Source: Gammaproteobacteria bacterium
Lineage (GTDB): Bacteria; Pseudomonadota; Gammaproteobacteria; Pseudomonadales; Pseudohongiellaceae
DNA: 64,000 nucleotides
NCBI GenBank assembly: GCA_021773355.1
Contig: JAJFKE010000046.1
Coordinates: 124,001 to 188,000, forward strand
Direction: 5' to 3'
Shown in pieces: positions 9,955-17,920 of this stretch. Each line of letters opens with the position of its first letter. Position 1 is the first letter of the stretch. Made by a program: the position numbers and the translations under genes. The notes beneath the pieces were generated by a model. It did not search any database. It was not told where the DNA came from and saw only the letters and a list, made by a program, of their open reading frames with translations.

Positions 9955-11652
9955 TTAAGTCAATCTGTTAGCTTCTTCAAGGGTAGTTAGCCCTTGAGCG
10001 ACTTTGAGCAGGACAGCTTCACGTAAACTCAACAATCCCGATTTCTTTATATGCTCGGAAATCCTGCTCGTGGGACCATCTTTCATGATAATTCGAGATA
10101 GGCAATCAGAAATAGGAACTACTTCATAAAAACCGACTCTGCCTGAGTAGCCGTCCTTGCAGTAGTCGCAACCAACCGCCTTATGCAGTTTCAATGTGTC
10201 AAGTTGCAGTGGGTCAAATCCTTGCTCTATTAGTACTTTTTCGTGTAATTCTATGGATTCTTTACAGTTGTTGCAGAGTCTACGGGCTAACCTTTGGGCG
10301 ATTATGAGACTAACAGTGCCAGCCAGGTTGTAGGGCGCTATACCGATTGAGCGCAGCCTGGACAGGCTAGCTGCCGCGCTGACGGTATGCAGAGTAGTTA
10401 ATACCAGATGGCCCGTCTGCGCAGCCCGAACTACAATTTCTGCTGTTTCCAGATCGCGAACTTCCCCGAGCATAATAATATCGGGATCCTGCCGCAAAAT
10501 GGAACGCAGGGCACAGGAGAATGTGAGGCCAGCCTTGCTATTAACCGCGAGTTGATTGATGCCCTCAATATTGATCTCTACAGGATCTTCTACCGTGCAG
10601 ATATTTTTTTCCGTGGTGTTTAGCTGCTTAAGACCACTGTAGAGTGAGCTGGTCTTACCGCTTCCAGTTGGACCGGTTATTAAAATTAGTCCCTGAGAAG
10701 CACGCAGTGCCCGGGAAAAACACTCTTTTTGAATAGTTTCCATTCCCAGTGTGTCTATGTCGATCTTGTTGCTCATTGGATCTAAAATCCGCAATACTAT
10801 TTTCTCACCCCATAAGGTTGGCAAGATGTTGACTCGCAGGTCTATAAGCTTATTTCCTTCCAGTCTAATTCGAATGCGGCCGTCTTGTGGAAGTCTCTTC
10901 ACTGAAATATCCAATTGCGCCATGATTTTGATTCTTGACGCGAGTCGAGTGCTTAGCTTGACAGGTGGCTGTGTAATTTCATGTAAAACCCCGTCGATTC
11001 GGAAGCGTACGCGGTACAGTGACTCGTAAGGTTCAAAGTGGATGTCTGAAGCGTGGACCTTGATGGCCTCAATCAGGAGTTTGTTGATGAATCGAACCAA
11101 AGGAGTTTCGTCGGAACTGTCTAATTCCTCCTCGGTTTCTTGATTTCGATTTGAATCAATTTCAATATTATCCATTCCTAAATCGCTAGCAGAATCTATG
11201 GCCGTGTAACCCCGACCTTGTCTTTGAATGTAGTCCTCAATTGCCGTTAGGAGCTTTCCCTGTTCTACTACGACTGTCTCGACAGTTAATCCAGTATGAA
11301 ATCCAAGCTCATCAAGGACTATCTGATCCCCTGGGTCGGATAGGGCAACTGTTAATCGGCTGCTGCGGACTGCCAGCGGGAGCACCTGATGTCGTTCTAT
11401 CAGTTCGATGTCAATCAATTTTTCGGGACAGCTATGCGGGTCGAAAGCATCCAGTTCGAGAATAGGCAGGCCATATTCATCAGCAACAATCAAGGCCAAG
11501 GACCTTTGGTCTAATAACTTTTCGTGGATAAGATACTTGGCCAGCGAAGTGCCAATTTTATGCGCATTCGCCGAAGCAGTTATTGCCTGCTGATGATCCA
11601 ATAATTTCTCAGAGATCAGACGCCTGGCAAGACCCGCGATTAGAGCGGTCAT
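9955..11652 (-). CDS. pilB: Type IV pilus assembly ATPase PilB
   Basis: PilB is the hexameric cytoplasmic ATPase powering pilus extension. The 565 residues contain an N-terminal MshEN/T2SSE_N domain (LARRLISEKLL...; VADEYGLPILELDAF), the Walker A GPTGSGKTSSLYSG near residue 327, the Asp box/Walker B (DPDIIMLGEVRDLETAEI), the His box (GHLVLTTLHT) and the tetracysteine zinc site (CNNC...CDYC) near residues 458-495. The start ATG 11652 follows GGAG. It is the first gene of a pilB-pilC-pilD-coaE-yacG transcript on the minus strand. Confidence 0.97.
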   Translation of the reverse strand: MTALIAGLARRLISEKLLDHQQAITASANAHKIGTSLAKYLIHEKLLDQRSLALIVADEYGLPILELDAFDPHSCPEKLIDIELIERHQVLPLAVRSSRLTVALSDPGDQIVLDELGFHTGLTVETVVVEQGKLLTAIEDYIQRQGRGYTAIDSASDLGMDNIEIDSNRNQETEEELDSSDETPLVRFINKLLIEAIKVHASDIHFEPYESLYRVRFRIDGVLHEITQPPVKLSTRLASRIKIMAQLDISVKRLPQDGRIRIRLEGNKLIDLRVNILPTLWGEKIVLRILDPMSNKIDIDTLGMETIQKECFSRALRASQGLILITGPTGSGKTSSLYSGLKQLNTTEKNICTVEDPVEINIEGINQLAVNSKAGLTFSCALRSILRQDPDIIMLGEVRDLETAEIVVRAAQTGHLVLTTLHTVSAAASLSRLRSIGIAPYNLAGTVSLIIAQRLARRLCNNCKESIELHEKVLIEQGFDPLQLDTLKLHKAVGCDYCKDGYSGRVGFYEVVPISDCLSRIIMKDGPTSRISEHIKKSGLLSLREAVLLKVAQGLTTLEEANRLT

Positions 11653-11778
11653 GTGCGACTCCGTTGCATGGTAAACTTTGAAAATTATTAGCCTTATAAT
11701 TGCAGTCTCTACAATTATAGTTTCTGGGGCTAAACTAGCCTTGAATAATCAAAAATTGATCTGTTTTGGAGTGGTTTT

Positions 11779-12522
11779 ATGAGTCGTTGGAAAGCTGCTG
11801 CAATACATTTTTCGGGTAGTTTGTTTGTATATTTGATTCTGTTGGCGCTAATTTTGCTGCTTTGGTACCCAGGAGTCCTGTTCAGCATAGATGGAGGATG
11901 GACAGGATTGCGGCTAGTGATCGGCGTTGATCTAATTCTGGGTCCGCTGCTTACCCTGATGGTGTTCAAGTCCGGCAAGCCCGGACTTAAATTTGATTTG
12001 ATCTGCATAGTAACGGCACGGGCAATTTGCATGACTGCTGGTATGTGGGTTGTGTATAAAGAACGACCAATTGCACTGGTGCTGGCATACGATACTTTTT
12101 ACAGTGTCGCTGCCCAGGAGTTCGAGGAATTTGAGAAAGATACTGCGGTGCTGGATGCTTTCCCGGGGTCCTATCCGAAAATTGTTTATGTTGAAATGCC
12201 GGAGTCAGATGTAGCCGCTAGTATAGCTTTTATGCGCGGTCAATTCATAGGCGATCCTTTGTACATTCAAACAGATAAATACCGCGCTATGCCCGACGAT
12301 CTGGATGACACTGCGGGAATATTTAGAATGGAAGAAGCGGTTAGAAGAAGCGTGTCGGACGAAATGAGGGGGAAACTAAATGAGTCTTGTTTGTTCAGTA
12401 AATTCATTTCTTCGGTGACCGGGGGATATGTTTGTTATGACAGAAGCAAAGGAGAACTTAGTGAGTTCTTCGAGAACGAATATCAGCCTACTGAACTCGA
12501 GCTGAATGAACCGATTGAGTAA
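11779..12522 (+). CDS. TfpX/TfpZ-type type IV pilin accessory protein
   Basis: The 247 residues begin with three to four hydrophobic segments (residues ~8-95) containing SIDGGWTGLRLVIGVDLILGP and a conserved YKERPIALVLAYDTFYSV. These features match TfpX/TfpZ-type accessory proteins, which in Pseudomonas are encoded next to particular pilin alleles and help stabilise or assemble them. The rest is a soluble, probably periplasmic domain with two cysteines near the C-terminus. It is encoded divergently from pilB and convergently with the second pilin gene, whose product it may serve. Whether it is TfpX or TfpZ is not decidable here. Confidence 0.85.
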   Translation: MSRWKAAAIHFSGSLFVYLILLALILLLWYPGVLFSIDGGWTGLRLVIGVDLILGPLLTLMVFKSGKPGLKFDLICIVTARAICMTAGMWVVYKERPIALVLAYDTFYSVAAQEFEEFEKDTAVLDAFPGSYPKIVYVEMPESDVAASIAFMRGQFIGDPLYIQTDKYRAMPDDLDDTAGIFRMEEAVRRSVSDEMRGKLNESCLFSKFISSVTGGYVCYDRSKGELSEFFENEYQPTELELNEPIE

Positions 12523-12532
12523 TGAGCTCCTA

Positions 12533-12949
12533 TCAACAGTAACCACCAGTTTCACAACTTCCGCCTGAAACCCAAACCACGGGGGGAACAACTCCCTGCG
12601 CAGCTAAAGTATAGGTTGTGCCGGCGAGATCTGTGCCATCGGCCATCCAGGTGACAGTGATTACACCATCGACAACGTCTATGCCATGAGTCGATGCCGC
12701 CTGTGGTTGAGTCGGTGGAATACCGTTAGTACCCGCATCTACATCAGCTAGTGTGTTAAATCGATCAGAGTGAGCTTGAACCAATATAGCCGCCCTATAG
12801 AAGCCTATGGCGAGAATTGCTTCGGAAAATCTGGCGCGATTTCGGTACAGGTCATAGGCCGGTAGCGCCACAGAAACCAGAATGCCGATGATGGCAGTGA
12901 CTATCATGAGTTCAATAAGGGTAAAGCCGGATTGCTTACTTTGACTCAT
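12533..12949 (-). CDS. Type IV pilin paralogue (second pilin)
   Basis: A prepilin with a short basic leader and the class IVa cleavage site [26 protein letters not shown], with Glu at mature position 5. The frame extends to 12988, but ATG 12949 ([11 protein letters not shown]) gives a normal-length leader and a 138-residue product. It is clearly homologous to the pilin at 13181-13594, sharing NRARFSE/NRAAFSE, a [18 protein letters not shown] segment and a C-terminal Cys-x5-Cys ending (CETGGYC). No sigma-54 motif like that of the main pilin was seen upstream. It may be an alternative major pilin or a minor one. Confidence 0.88.
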   Translation of the reverse strand: MSQSKQSGFTLIELMIVTAIIGILVSVALPAYDLYRNRARFSEAILAIGFYRAAILVQAHSDRFNTLADVDAGTNGIPPTQPQAASTHGIDVVDGVITVTWMADGTDLAGTTYTLAAQGVVPPVVWVSGGSCETGGYC

Positions 12950-13117
12950 TGTACAAGTCTCCGATTGCTGCCTATTTGTAGTATTCAAAATATGGCGCCC
13001 CGTACAGATACTAGATAGAAATTACCGAAGTTTACTAATTAGAGTCAAGCTATGGAGAGAGTTTTGTCACGGCTGTCACAATATTTACAGGAGCTGATGG
13101 TTAGTTTTTGATTTGGT

Positions 13118-13144
13118 GGCACCCGATTTACAATACCGGGTGCC
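13118..13144 (-). terminator. Hairpin downstream of the main pilin gene
   Basis: GGCACCCG (13118-13125) pairs exactly with CGGGTGCC (13137-13144) over an 11-nt loop, about 35 bp past the stop of the minus-strand pilin. There is no clear U-run, so it may act as an mRNA-stabilising 3' hairpin or a weak terminator separating the two pilin genes. Confidence 0.5.
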
Positions 13145-13180
13145 GCCAATTAGCTTATAACTAGACTAAGTTAGACAGTT

Positions 13181-13594
13181 CTAGCAAAAACCACTAGTCA
13201 AACAAGTACCACCTTCTGCCCACTGCACAGGAGGAGTAATGCCACTAGCCTGAAGTGTATAAGTTACTCCGTCAAGAGGAGTACCGTCAGTCCGCCAAAC
13301 CATTGTAATCAAACCATCTGCTACGGTAGAACCATGGGTGGCCACACCTACTAAAACAGTAGCTGGAACACCTCTGTTTGCTTGGTCAATATCGGTAATG
13401 GCAGTTGGCGCACGGGTCTGAATAGCGAGTTCCACAGCTGTTTTAAGCGGTGTAACAGCTAGAACCAGCTCAGAGAACGCAGCACGGTTTGAGTAGTTCT
13501 GATAAGCGGGTAGTGCAACCGCTGCCAAAATACCGATAATCGCAACAACGATCATCAATTCGATCAAGGTAAAACCTTTTTGTACTTTTTTCAT
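13181..13594 (-). CDS. pilA: Type IV major pilin PilA
   Basis: This is the structural subunit of the type IV pilus. The leader MKKVQKG is followed by [27 protein letters not shown], the invariant hydrophobic helix with Glu5. The 137-residue precursor ends in CLTSGFC, so the disulfide loop would enclose only five residues, smaller than the classic Pseudomonas D-loop. The start ATG follows GGAGATGG. A candidate sigma-54 promoter lies ~77 bp upstream, as expected for PilSR-controlled pilA. It sits close to pilB-D, TfpX/Z and a membrane glycosyltransferase, and is best viewed as the major pilin. Confidence 0.93.
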   Translation of the reverse strand: MKKVQKGFTLIELMIVVAIIGILAAVALPAYQNYSNRAAFSELVLAVTPLKTAVELAIQTRAPTAITDIDQANRGVPATVLVGVATHGSTVADGLITMVWRTDGTPLDGVTYTLQASGITPPVQWAEGGTCLTSGFC

Positions 13595-13670
13595 TAGTCC
13601 ATCTCCAGTAGTAAAACATAGTGTTTAATAAATTCATTCCGTTAATTTTCTGCAACGGTTGTACTGAATA

Positions 13671-13687
13671 TACATTTATCGTGCCAA
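13671..13687 (-). promoter_or_regulatory. Candidate sigma-54 promoter of pilA
   Basis: Read on the minus strand the sequence is TTGGCACGATAAATGTA. The -24 half (TTGGCACG) is a perfect match to the RpoN consensus, and the -12 half (ATGTA for TTGCA) is degenerate but keeps the invariant G at the right spacing. Transcription would begin near 13660, giving a ~65-nt leader. Type IV pilA genes are usually RpoN/PilR-dependent; no PilR gene is in the window. Confidence 0.65.
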
Positions 13688-13855
13688 TTTCAATATGCCC
13701 ATTAACTATTTGAAATATAAAGATAAAATAATTTCGCGTAGGACTATTTCGGTTAGTTATCAGGTGTCAGAAACTGACAACAATGGGCATGTGTGACAAA
13801 AATCGTCACTCAAGGGTTCAATTCCCTTGCACTGAAAGCAGCAACAAACATGGCC

Positions 13856-13898
13856 AGTTTATGAGAAGTTGCTATTGTTCCTGTCCCTCTCATAAACT
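13856..13898. repeat. Perfect 11-bp inverted repeat before the GT-C gene
   Basis: AGTTTATGAGA (13856-13866) and TCTCATAAACT (13888-13898) are exact reverse complements, separated by 21 nt. The repeat ends just upstream of the TTG start at 13910, so it could be an operator or a leader hairpin of the glycosyltransferase gene. There is no T-run after it. A smaller hairpin, CAAGGG-TTCAATT-CCCTTG, precedes it at about 13811-13829. Confidence 0.45.
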
Positions 13899-13909
13899 TA
13901 GGGCGCTTT

Positions 13910-15874
13910 TTGCCAGACCCAATTCTAGGGAGTCTTATCATTTCTCTTTTTTCTAAAATCCAAAGTGCAGAAACAAATACCTGTTTCCTGCTGCAATTTG
14001 GCCTTGCTCTGGGAATATTGATTGCTATTTCCATCTTCATCTACTGGCCAGGTATTACCGGTCCCATGGTACTTGATGACGCCGTAAACCTGAGCCCGGT
14101 AGGAGATAATGGCGGTGTGAATAACTTGCCGAATTTTTTGCGCTACGTATTTGGTAACCCCTCGGGTCCAAGCGGTCGCCCGGTTTCCATGCTGTCTTTC
14201 TTGATTGACGGCCAGCACTGGCCACCCAATATCGCTTCATATAAATACACTAATATTATGATCCACGCTCTAAATGGTGTTGTTCTGGCTTGGTTGGCAC
14301 TGATTCTGTTTCACATCCTCGGACTGGACAGGAATAGGAGTGCAATATTCGCTCTTCTGGTTGCGGCCTTGTGGCTGTTGCACCCACTGAACTCAACAAC
14401 GACTCTGTATGTTGTGCAACGAATGGCTCAATTAATGACCTTGTTCGCGCTGACAGCTCTCATATGCTACCTGAAGGGTCGATTACTTATTTTGCGCGAA
14501 ACGAAGCGAGGCTTGTTGCTACTTTGTCTGGCACTATTTCCTTTCGGTCTGCTATCAATGTTGAGTAAGGAAAATGGGGCGCTTTTGTTGCTACTCATCG
14601 TAGTATTCGAGCTAAGTGTGTTTCAGAGGTCACCTACAAACAATTCTTTCAAACTCTGGTTTCGATGTGGGGTGATCCTACCCTTGGCTGCCTTGGGGCT
14701 ATATTTAGTAGTCACATTTCCTGCAAGCGTTGCAGAATATGATCTTCGACAATTCAGCATGTTACAGCGGCTGCTATCGGAAACCCGCGTACTGACAACA
14801 TATATAGGCAAACTATTCTTACCGATGCTGGTTGATGCGCAGGTGTATCATGATGATTTTCAGGTTTCCAGATCCCTGTTTGCACCTTTAAGCACTCTTG
14901 GCTCGCTGATTTTTCTGCTGGCCATCCTCGTGACCGCGATTGCTTGCCGAAGAAAACAGCCGATGTTTTTCTTCGGAGTAGCCTGGTTCTTCGTCATGCA
15001 TCTTTTGGAGTCGACTTATCTACCTCTGGATCTATACTTCGAACACAGAAATTATTTGGCGATGGTGGGGCCACTATTAAGTCTGGTCTGGTATCTGAGT
15101 GTGTTTATGCAAGCACAAAGCCCGGGTTTGTCCAAGAATATCGCTATGTCGGTGACCGGGATTGTTCTGTTAACTATGGCTTGGTTAAGTTGGCAGCAAT
15201 CAATGCTTTGGGGCAATAGCGGAAACTTATTAGCCCACTGGGCGCAGGAACAACCCGATTCCGTTAGAGCGCAAATCACCTATGCTGATTTTCTTGCGGC
15301 TAGAGGAGCCACTGGAGAGGCCATGAAGATACTTCAAAAAGTTAACCAATCCCATCCAAAAGAAATTACTATTCTGTTACACATGTGGAACAGTGCCTGC
15401 GAGTATGGTTCTGAAGCACCCTATAATCTACAGCAAATCGCCGCTATGGATGGCCTTGAGTATTACCATAACGATATTAATTTCCATTTGCGAAAACTAA
15501 TTCACAATCTGATTGTTGAAAAATGCGAATTTCCGGATCAACAGTCAATGATTTCTCTATTCGATTCGTTTGAGGGCTTGATACATTCAGATACATACAG
15601 AGCAGGTTACCATTTCTTGTACTCGGACCTGTTTGTTCATTATCGAAGGCTAAATTCAGCGTTGATCCAACTTAGCAAAGCGTTCGACCTTAGTGGCCTT
15701 CCTGAAATACCAATAAGGCAGGCTATGCTGACTGCCTCTGCGGGCAATAATGCAGATGCTTTGATCTTCCTTGAAAGGGCCCGTGCAGCTGATGCGCAGC
15801 AGTCGAGTCTACTGCCATCGCATGAGCCTGAAATAGCCATAATTGAAAGAGATATCAAAAATCGAATGAACTAA
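13910..15874 (+). CDS. GT-C-type membrane glycosyltransferase with TPR-like C-terminus, possible pilin O-glycosyltransferase
   Basis: A 654-residue polytopic membrane protein. About ten to twelve hydrophobic segments fill residues ~25-450. An early extracytoplasmic acidic motif (GPMVLDDAVNL) and conserved pieces such as GRPVSMLSFLID and YKYTNIMIHALNG resemble the TMTC/PMT-like GT-C superfamily. Residues ~450-650 form a helical TPR-like tail (DSVRAQITYADFLAARGATGEAMKIL). The start appears to be TTG 13910 behind AGGG, since an upstream in-frame ATG at 13850 runs into a stop. The neighbouring GT2 is a good candidate to make its polyprenyl-phosphate sugar donor. Its position beside pilin genes suggests pilin glycosylation, but no acceptor is proven. 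Confidence 0.72.
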   Translation: MPDPILGSLIISLFSKIQSAETNTCFLLQFGLALGILIAISIFIYWPGITGPMVLDDAVNLSPVGDNGGVNNLPNFLRYVFGNPSGPSGRPVSMLSFLIDGQHWPPNIASYKYTNIMIHALNGVVLAWLALILFHILGLDRNRSAIFALLVAALWLLHPLNSTTTLYVVQRMAQLMTLFALTALICYLKGRLLILRETKRGLLLLCLALFPFGLLSMLSKENGALLLLLIVVFELSVFQRSPTNNSFKLWFRCGVILPLAALGLYLVVTFPASVAEYDLRQFSMLQRLLSETRVLTTYIGKLFLPMLVDAQVYHDDFQVSRSLFAPLSTLGSLIFLLAILVTAIACRRKQPMFFFGVAWFFVMHLLESTYLPLDLYFEHRNYLAMVGPLLSLVWYLSVFMQAQSPGLSKNIAMSVTGIVLLTMAWLSWQQSMLWGNSGNLLAHWAQEQPDSVRAQITYADFLAARGATGEAMKILQKVNQSHPKEITILLHMWNSACEYGSEAPYNLQQIAAMDGLEYYHNDINFHLRKLIHNLIVEKCEFPDQQSMISLFDSFEGLIHSDTYRAGYHFLYSDLFVHYRRLNSALIQLSKAFDLSGLPEIPIRQAMLTASAGNNADALIFLERARAADAQQSSLLPSHEPEIAIIERDIKNRMN

Positions 15875-15916
15875 CGACAAGTAATAATTCGCGAAGAAGA
15901 ATTGAGGACATAATAG

Positions 15917-16795
15917 GTGACTAAGTCAGAGAGTAAAGTAAGAATATCGATCGTAATTCCAGCGAAGAATGAAGCTGATAACCTGAAAACATTTTTGCCT
16001 CGACTGACCGCTATAATGCCTGATGCGGAATGTATAGTGGTAAATGACGGCTCTACCGATGAGACTGTAAGTGTTTGTCAGCAATACGATGTAATTGTGG
16101 TCACCCACCCTTACAGCAAAGGAAACGGAGCAGCAATCAAATCTGGTGCCAAAGCTGCAGGCGGCCAAGTGATAGTATTTTTGGATGGAGACGGTCAGCA
16201 CAAGCCTGAAGATATACCTCACTTACTGGAACACCTGGCGACTGGCTACGATATGGTCGTCGGTGCCAGGGATAAGCAGTCGCAGGCTGATTCCTTTCGC
16301 GCCATTGCCAATGGTATTTACAACTGGCTCTCCTCCGCGATTACCGGCCACAAAATTCAAGACTTAACTTCCGGTTTTCGAGCAGTCAAGGCGGAAAAGT
16401 TTAAGGAATTTCTGTTTTTACTGCCAAATGGTTTTTCATATCCCACCACCTGCACCATGGCGTTTTTCCGCGCAGGTTATTCGGTAGGCTATGTCCCCAT
16501 TCAGACCGAACAGCGCCTTGGTCAAAGCCATATTAGTCTGTTAAAAGACGGTGTTCGCTTCCTTGTTATCATATTCAAAGTAGGTACACTTTATTCGCCT
16601 CTAAAAATATTCTTGCCGGTATCTGCCGGTTTTTTTAGCATCGGCTTGCTTAATTATATGTACACCTACTTCAGCGAAGGCAGATTTACCAACATGAGCG
16701 CAGTGCTCTTCATGACCGCAATAATCGTATTTCTTATAGGCTTGGTATCTGAGCAAGTAACGGCGCTAATGTACAAAGATAGCGATATTGATTAA
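15917..16795 (+). CDS. GT2 glycosyltransferase, dolichol-phosphate-mannose-synthase-like
   Basis: A GT-A fold GT2 domain fills residues ~10-220: VIPAKNEADNL, the nucleotide-binding VVNDGSTDET and the metal-binding FLDGDGQHKPED. Two hydrophobic helices follow (residues ~225-285, PLKIFLPVSAGFFSIGLLNYMYTY... and a second). This resembles polyprenyl-phosphate glycosyltransferases that charge undecaprenyl phosphate with one sugar on the cytoplasmic face. The start is GTG 15917 with GAGG at 15904-15907. It begins ~40 bp after the GT-C gene and is probably co-transcribed with it. The sugar is unknown. Confidence 0.87.
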   Translation: MTKSESKVRISIVIPAKNEADNLKTFLPRLTAIMPDAECIVVNDGSTDETVSVCQQYDVIVVTHPYSKGNGAAIKSGAKAAGGQVIVFLDGDGQHKPEDIPHLLEHLATGYDMVVGARDKQSQADSFRAIANGIYNWLSSAITGHKIQDLTSGFRAVKAEKFKEFLFLLPNGFSYPTTCTMAFFRAGYSVGYVPIQTEQRLGQSHISLLKDGVRFLVIIFKVGTLYSPLKIFLPVSAGFFSIGLLNYMYTYFSEGRFTNMSAVLFMTAIIVFLIGLVSEQVTALMYKDSDID

Positions 16796-16801
16796 TCGAT
16801 T

Positions 16802-16948
16802 TCAGTCAGACTCATCAGGCTGAACTTCTACCCAGCCAAGAGCAGGCAGAAGTCTCATACCAGCCATGTTGGTACCGTGAGTAGCGTTATTTGCGGCAGA
16901 GTTCATGTTTGAGAGTTTAAACAAATCAGAAGTTAAGCTGGTGTTCAT
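16802..16948 (-). CDS. Small open reading frame, 48 residues, unrecognised
   Basis: ATG 16948 to TGA 16802 reads MNTSLTSDLFKLSNMNSAAN... and ends in GWVEVQPDESD. The composition looks protein-like (mixed polar residues, acidic tail) and the frame lies in an otherwise empty 400-bp gap. I see no Shine-Dalgarno sequence and do not recognise a family. It could be a real small protein, the 3' remnant of a lost gene, or chance. Confidence 0.3.
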   Translation of the reverse strand: MNTSLTSDLFKLSNMNSAANNATHGTNMAGMRLLPALGWVEVQPDESD

Positions 16949-17205
16949 TTTGTTCAGGCTATATTGAGTTCTGCTTATTAAGTGTCTGATTTATAAAGAA
17001 TTTGACTCGAGTGTGGTTTTACCGATGAAGGTGCAGTCCTTGATAAAGTAAGCGATGTAGTTTATGTTTACGCGGATTCCAACAAGGCTAAAGAATGAGT
17101 GCTCAATCGGTGCGAATTTATGAGCAAATTCAGAGCTGGCAGAATATTTAATTAAAGGAGAAAGCAGCATTGGAATTCTGGTTTCATTGACTGCAGAGGA
17201 ATTGA
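16949..17205. other. Intergenic region upstream of the cytochrome c gene
   Basis: AT-rich, without a convincing reading frame. It should contain the promoter of the cytochrome gene at 17206; no clear -35/-10 pair stands out. Confidence 0.35.
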
Positions 17206-17592
17206 ATGATGAAAAATTCGCGTAGGGTGATTTTGATGCTAGGGAGTCTTGTATTGGCTTGTACTTCGACGGCTCAAGATAAAACTATTAATGACGGTGT
17301 ATTTACCCAAGCGCAGGTAGATGCGGGTCAAGTCGTCTACGATGCCAGTTGTAAGACATGTCACGACATGCGGTTTTACCGAGACACATTGAAGTCTTAT
17401 GATAAGCAGCCGGTTCTTTGGTTATGGGAAACTATGCTAGGAACAATGCCTGCGGACAATCCGGGTTCATTGATGCTTGAGGAATATACTGATGTTATCG
17501 CCTATATACTCTCGGAGAACGGGTTTCCTACAGGTGATACAAAATTAGATCCAGATAATGGTATGGATGAAATTCATATATTGAGCCCCTGA
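17206..17592 (+). CDS. Exported monohaem cytochrome c
   Basis: A 128-residue protein with an N-terminal signal sequence (MMKNSRRVILMLGSLVLAC..., cleavage likely near STA/QDK) and one haem-attachment motif CKTCH at about residues 49-53. A downstream Met in LGTMPADNPGSL is the likely distal haem ligand, giving a small class I cytochrome that carries electrons in the periplasm. LVLAC weakly resembles a lipobox, so membrane anchoring is possible. AGAGGAA lies at a good distance before the ATG. An intrinsic terminator follows. No oxidoreductase partner is adjacent, so its role is open. Confidence 0.88.
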   Translation: MMKNSRRVILMLGSLVLACTSTAQDKTINDGVFTQAQVDAGQVVYDASCKTCHDMRFYRDTLKSYDKQPVLWLWETMLGTMPADNPGSLMLEEYTDVIAYILSENGFPTGDTKLDPDNGMDEIHILSP

Positions 17593-17610
17593 TTTTCAAT
17601 TACAAGGAAA

Positions 17611-17638
17611 AATGCCGAACACAGTTCGGCATTTTTTT
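17611..17638 (+). terminator. Intrinsic terminator of the cytochrome c gene
   Basis: AATGCCGAA (17611-17619) pairs exactly with TTCGGCATT (17625-17633) across a 5-nt loop, followed by a T-run to 17638. It lies 19 bp after the stop codon. Confidence 0.92.
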
Positions 17639-17653
17639 GTCTGAATTTTAATT

Positions 17654-17917
17654 CTAGGGACCCTCTGATTAACTCCAAATTTACCTGACCTGAAGCGTAC
17701 AGATTCTAGACGCCGTTTGCCGCTCATGGTCACTCCCTTAGCAACAACGGCAAAGACGAAGGTGGGCGCTTCAGGCTGCGCCCTTCCGGGGCACCAGCTT
17801 CCCCGATCTTTTCGCTGTCTCTTCTCGACAGGCCGACGCATGCCTCCAAAGAGACGCCTCAACCTCGGAACAAGCCAAAAGCCAGAGGCAGTTTGGAGTT
17901 AATCAGAGGGTCCCTAG
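17654..17917. mobile_element. MITE of IS5 type, 264 bp, with perfect terminal inverted repeats
   Basis: The outer 26 bp on each side (17654-17679 and 17892-17917) are exact reverse complements. Removing a CTAG at each end leaves 22-bp terminal repeats that begin GGACCCTCTGATTAACTC. A 4-bp CTAG duplication fits the YTAR target of IS5-group elements, and a second copy at 63148-63234 is flanked by CTAA on both sides, confirming the 4-bp duplication. The interior carries no recognisable transposase, so the element must be moved in trans. It sits between a terminator and the 3' end of the HNH nuclease gene and disrupts nothing. Confidence 0.85.
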
Positions 17918-17920
17918 TTA

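Noticed and set aside
13811..13829. GGGTTCAATTCCC resembling a tRNA T-arm
   Set aside because: No acceptor, D-arm or anticodon arm can be built around it, and no CCA end follows. It is only a small hairpin.
17717..17902. 61-codon frame inside the MITE
   Set aside because: It ends in the terminal repeat, has no similarity to IS5 transposases by eye and no ribosome-binding site.
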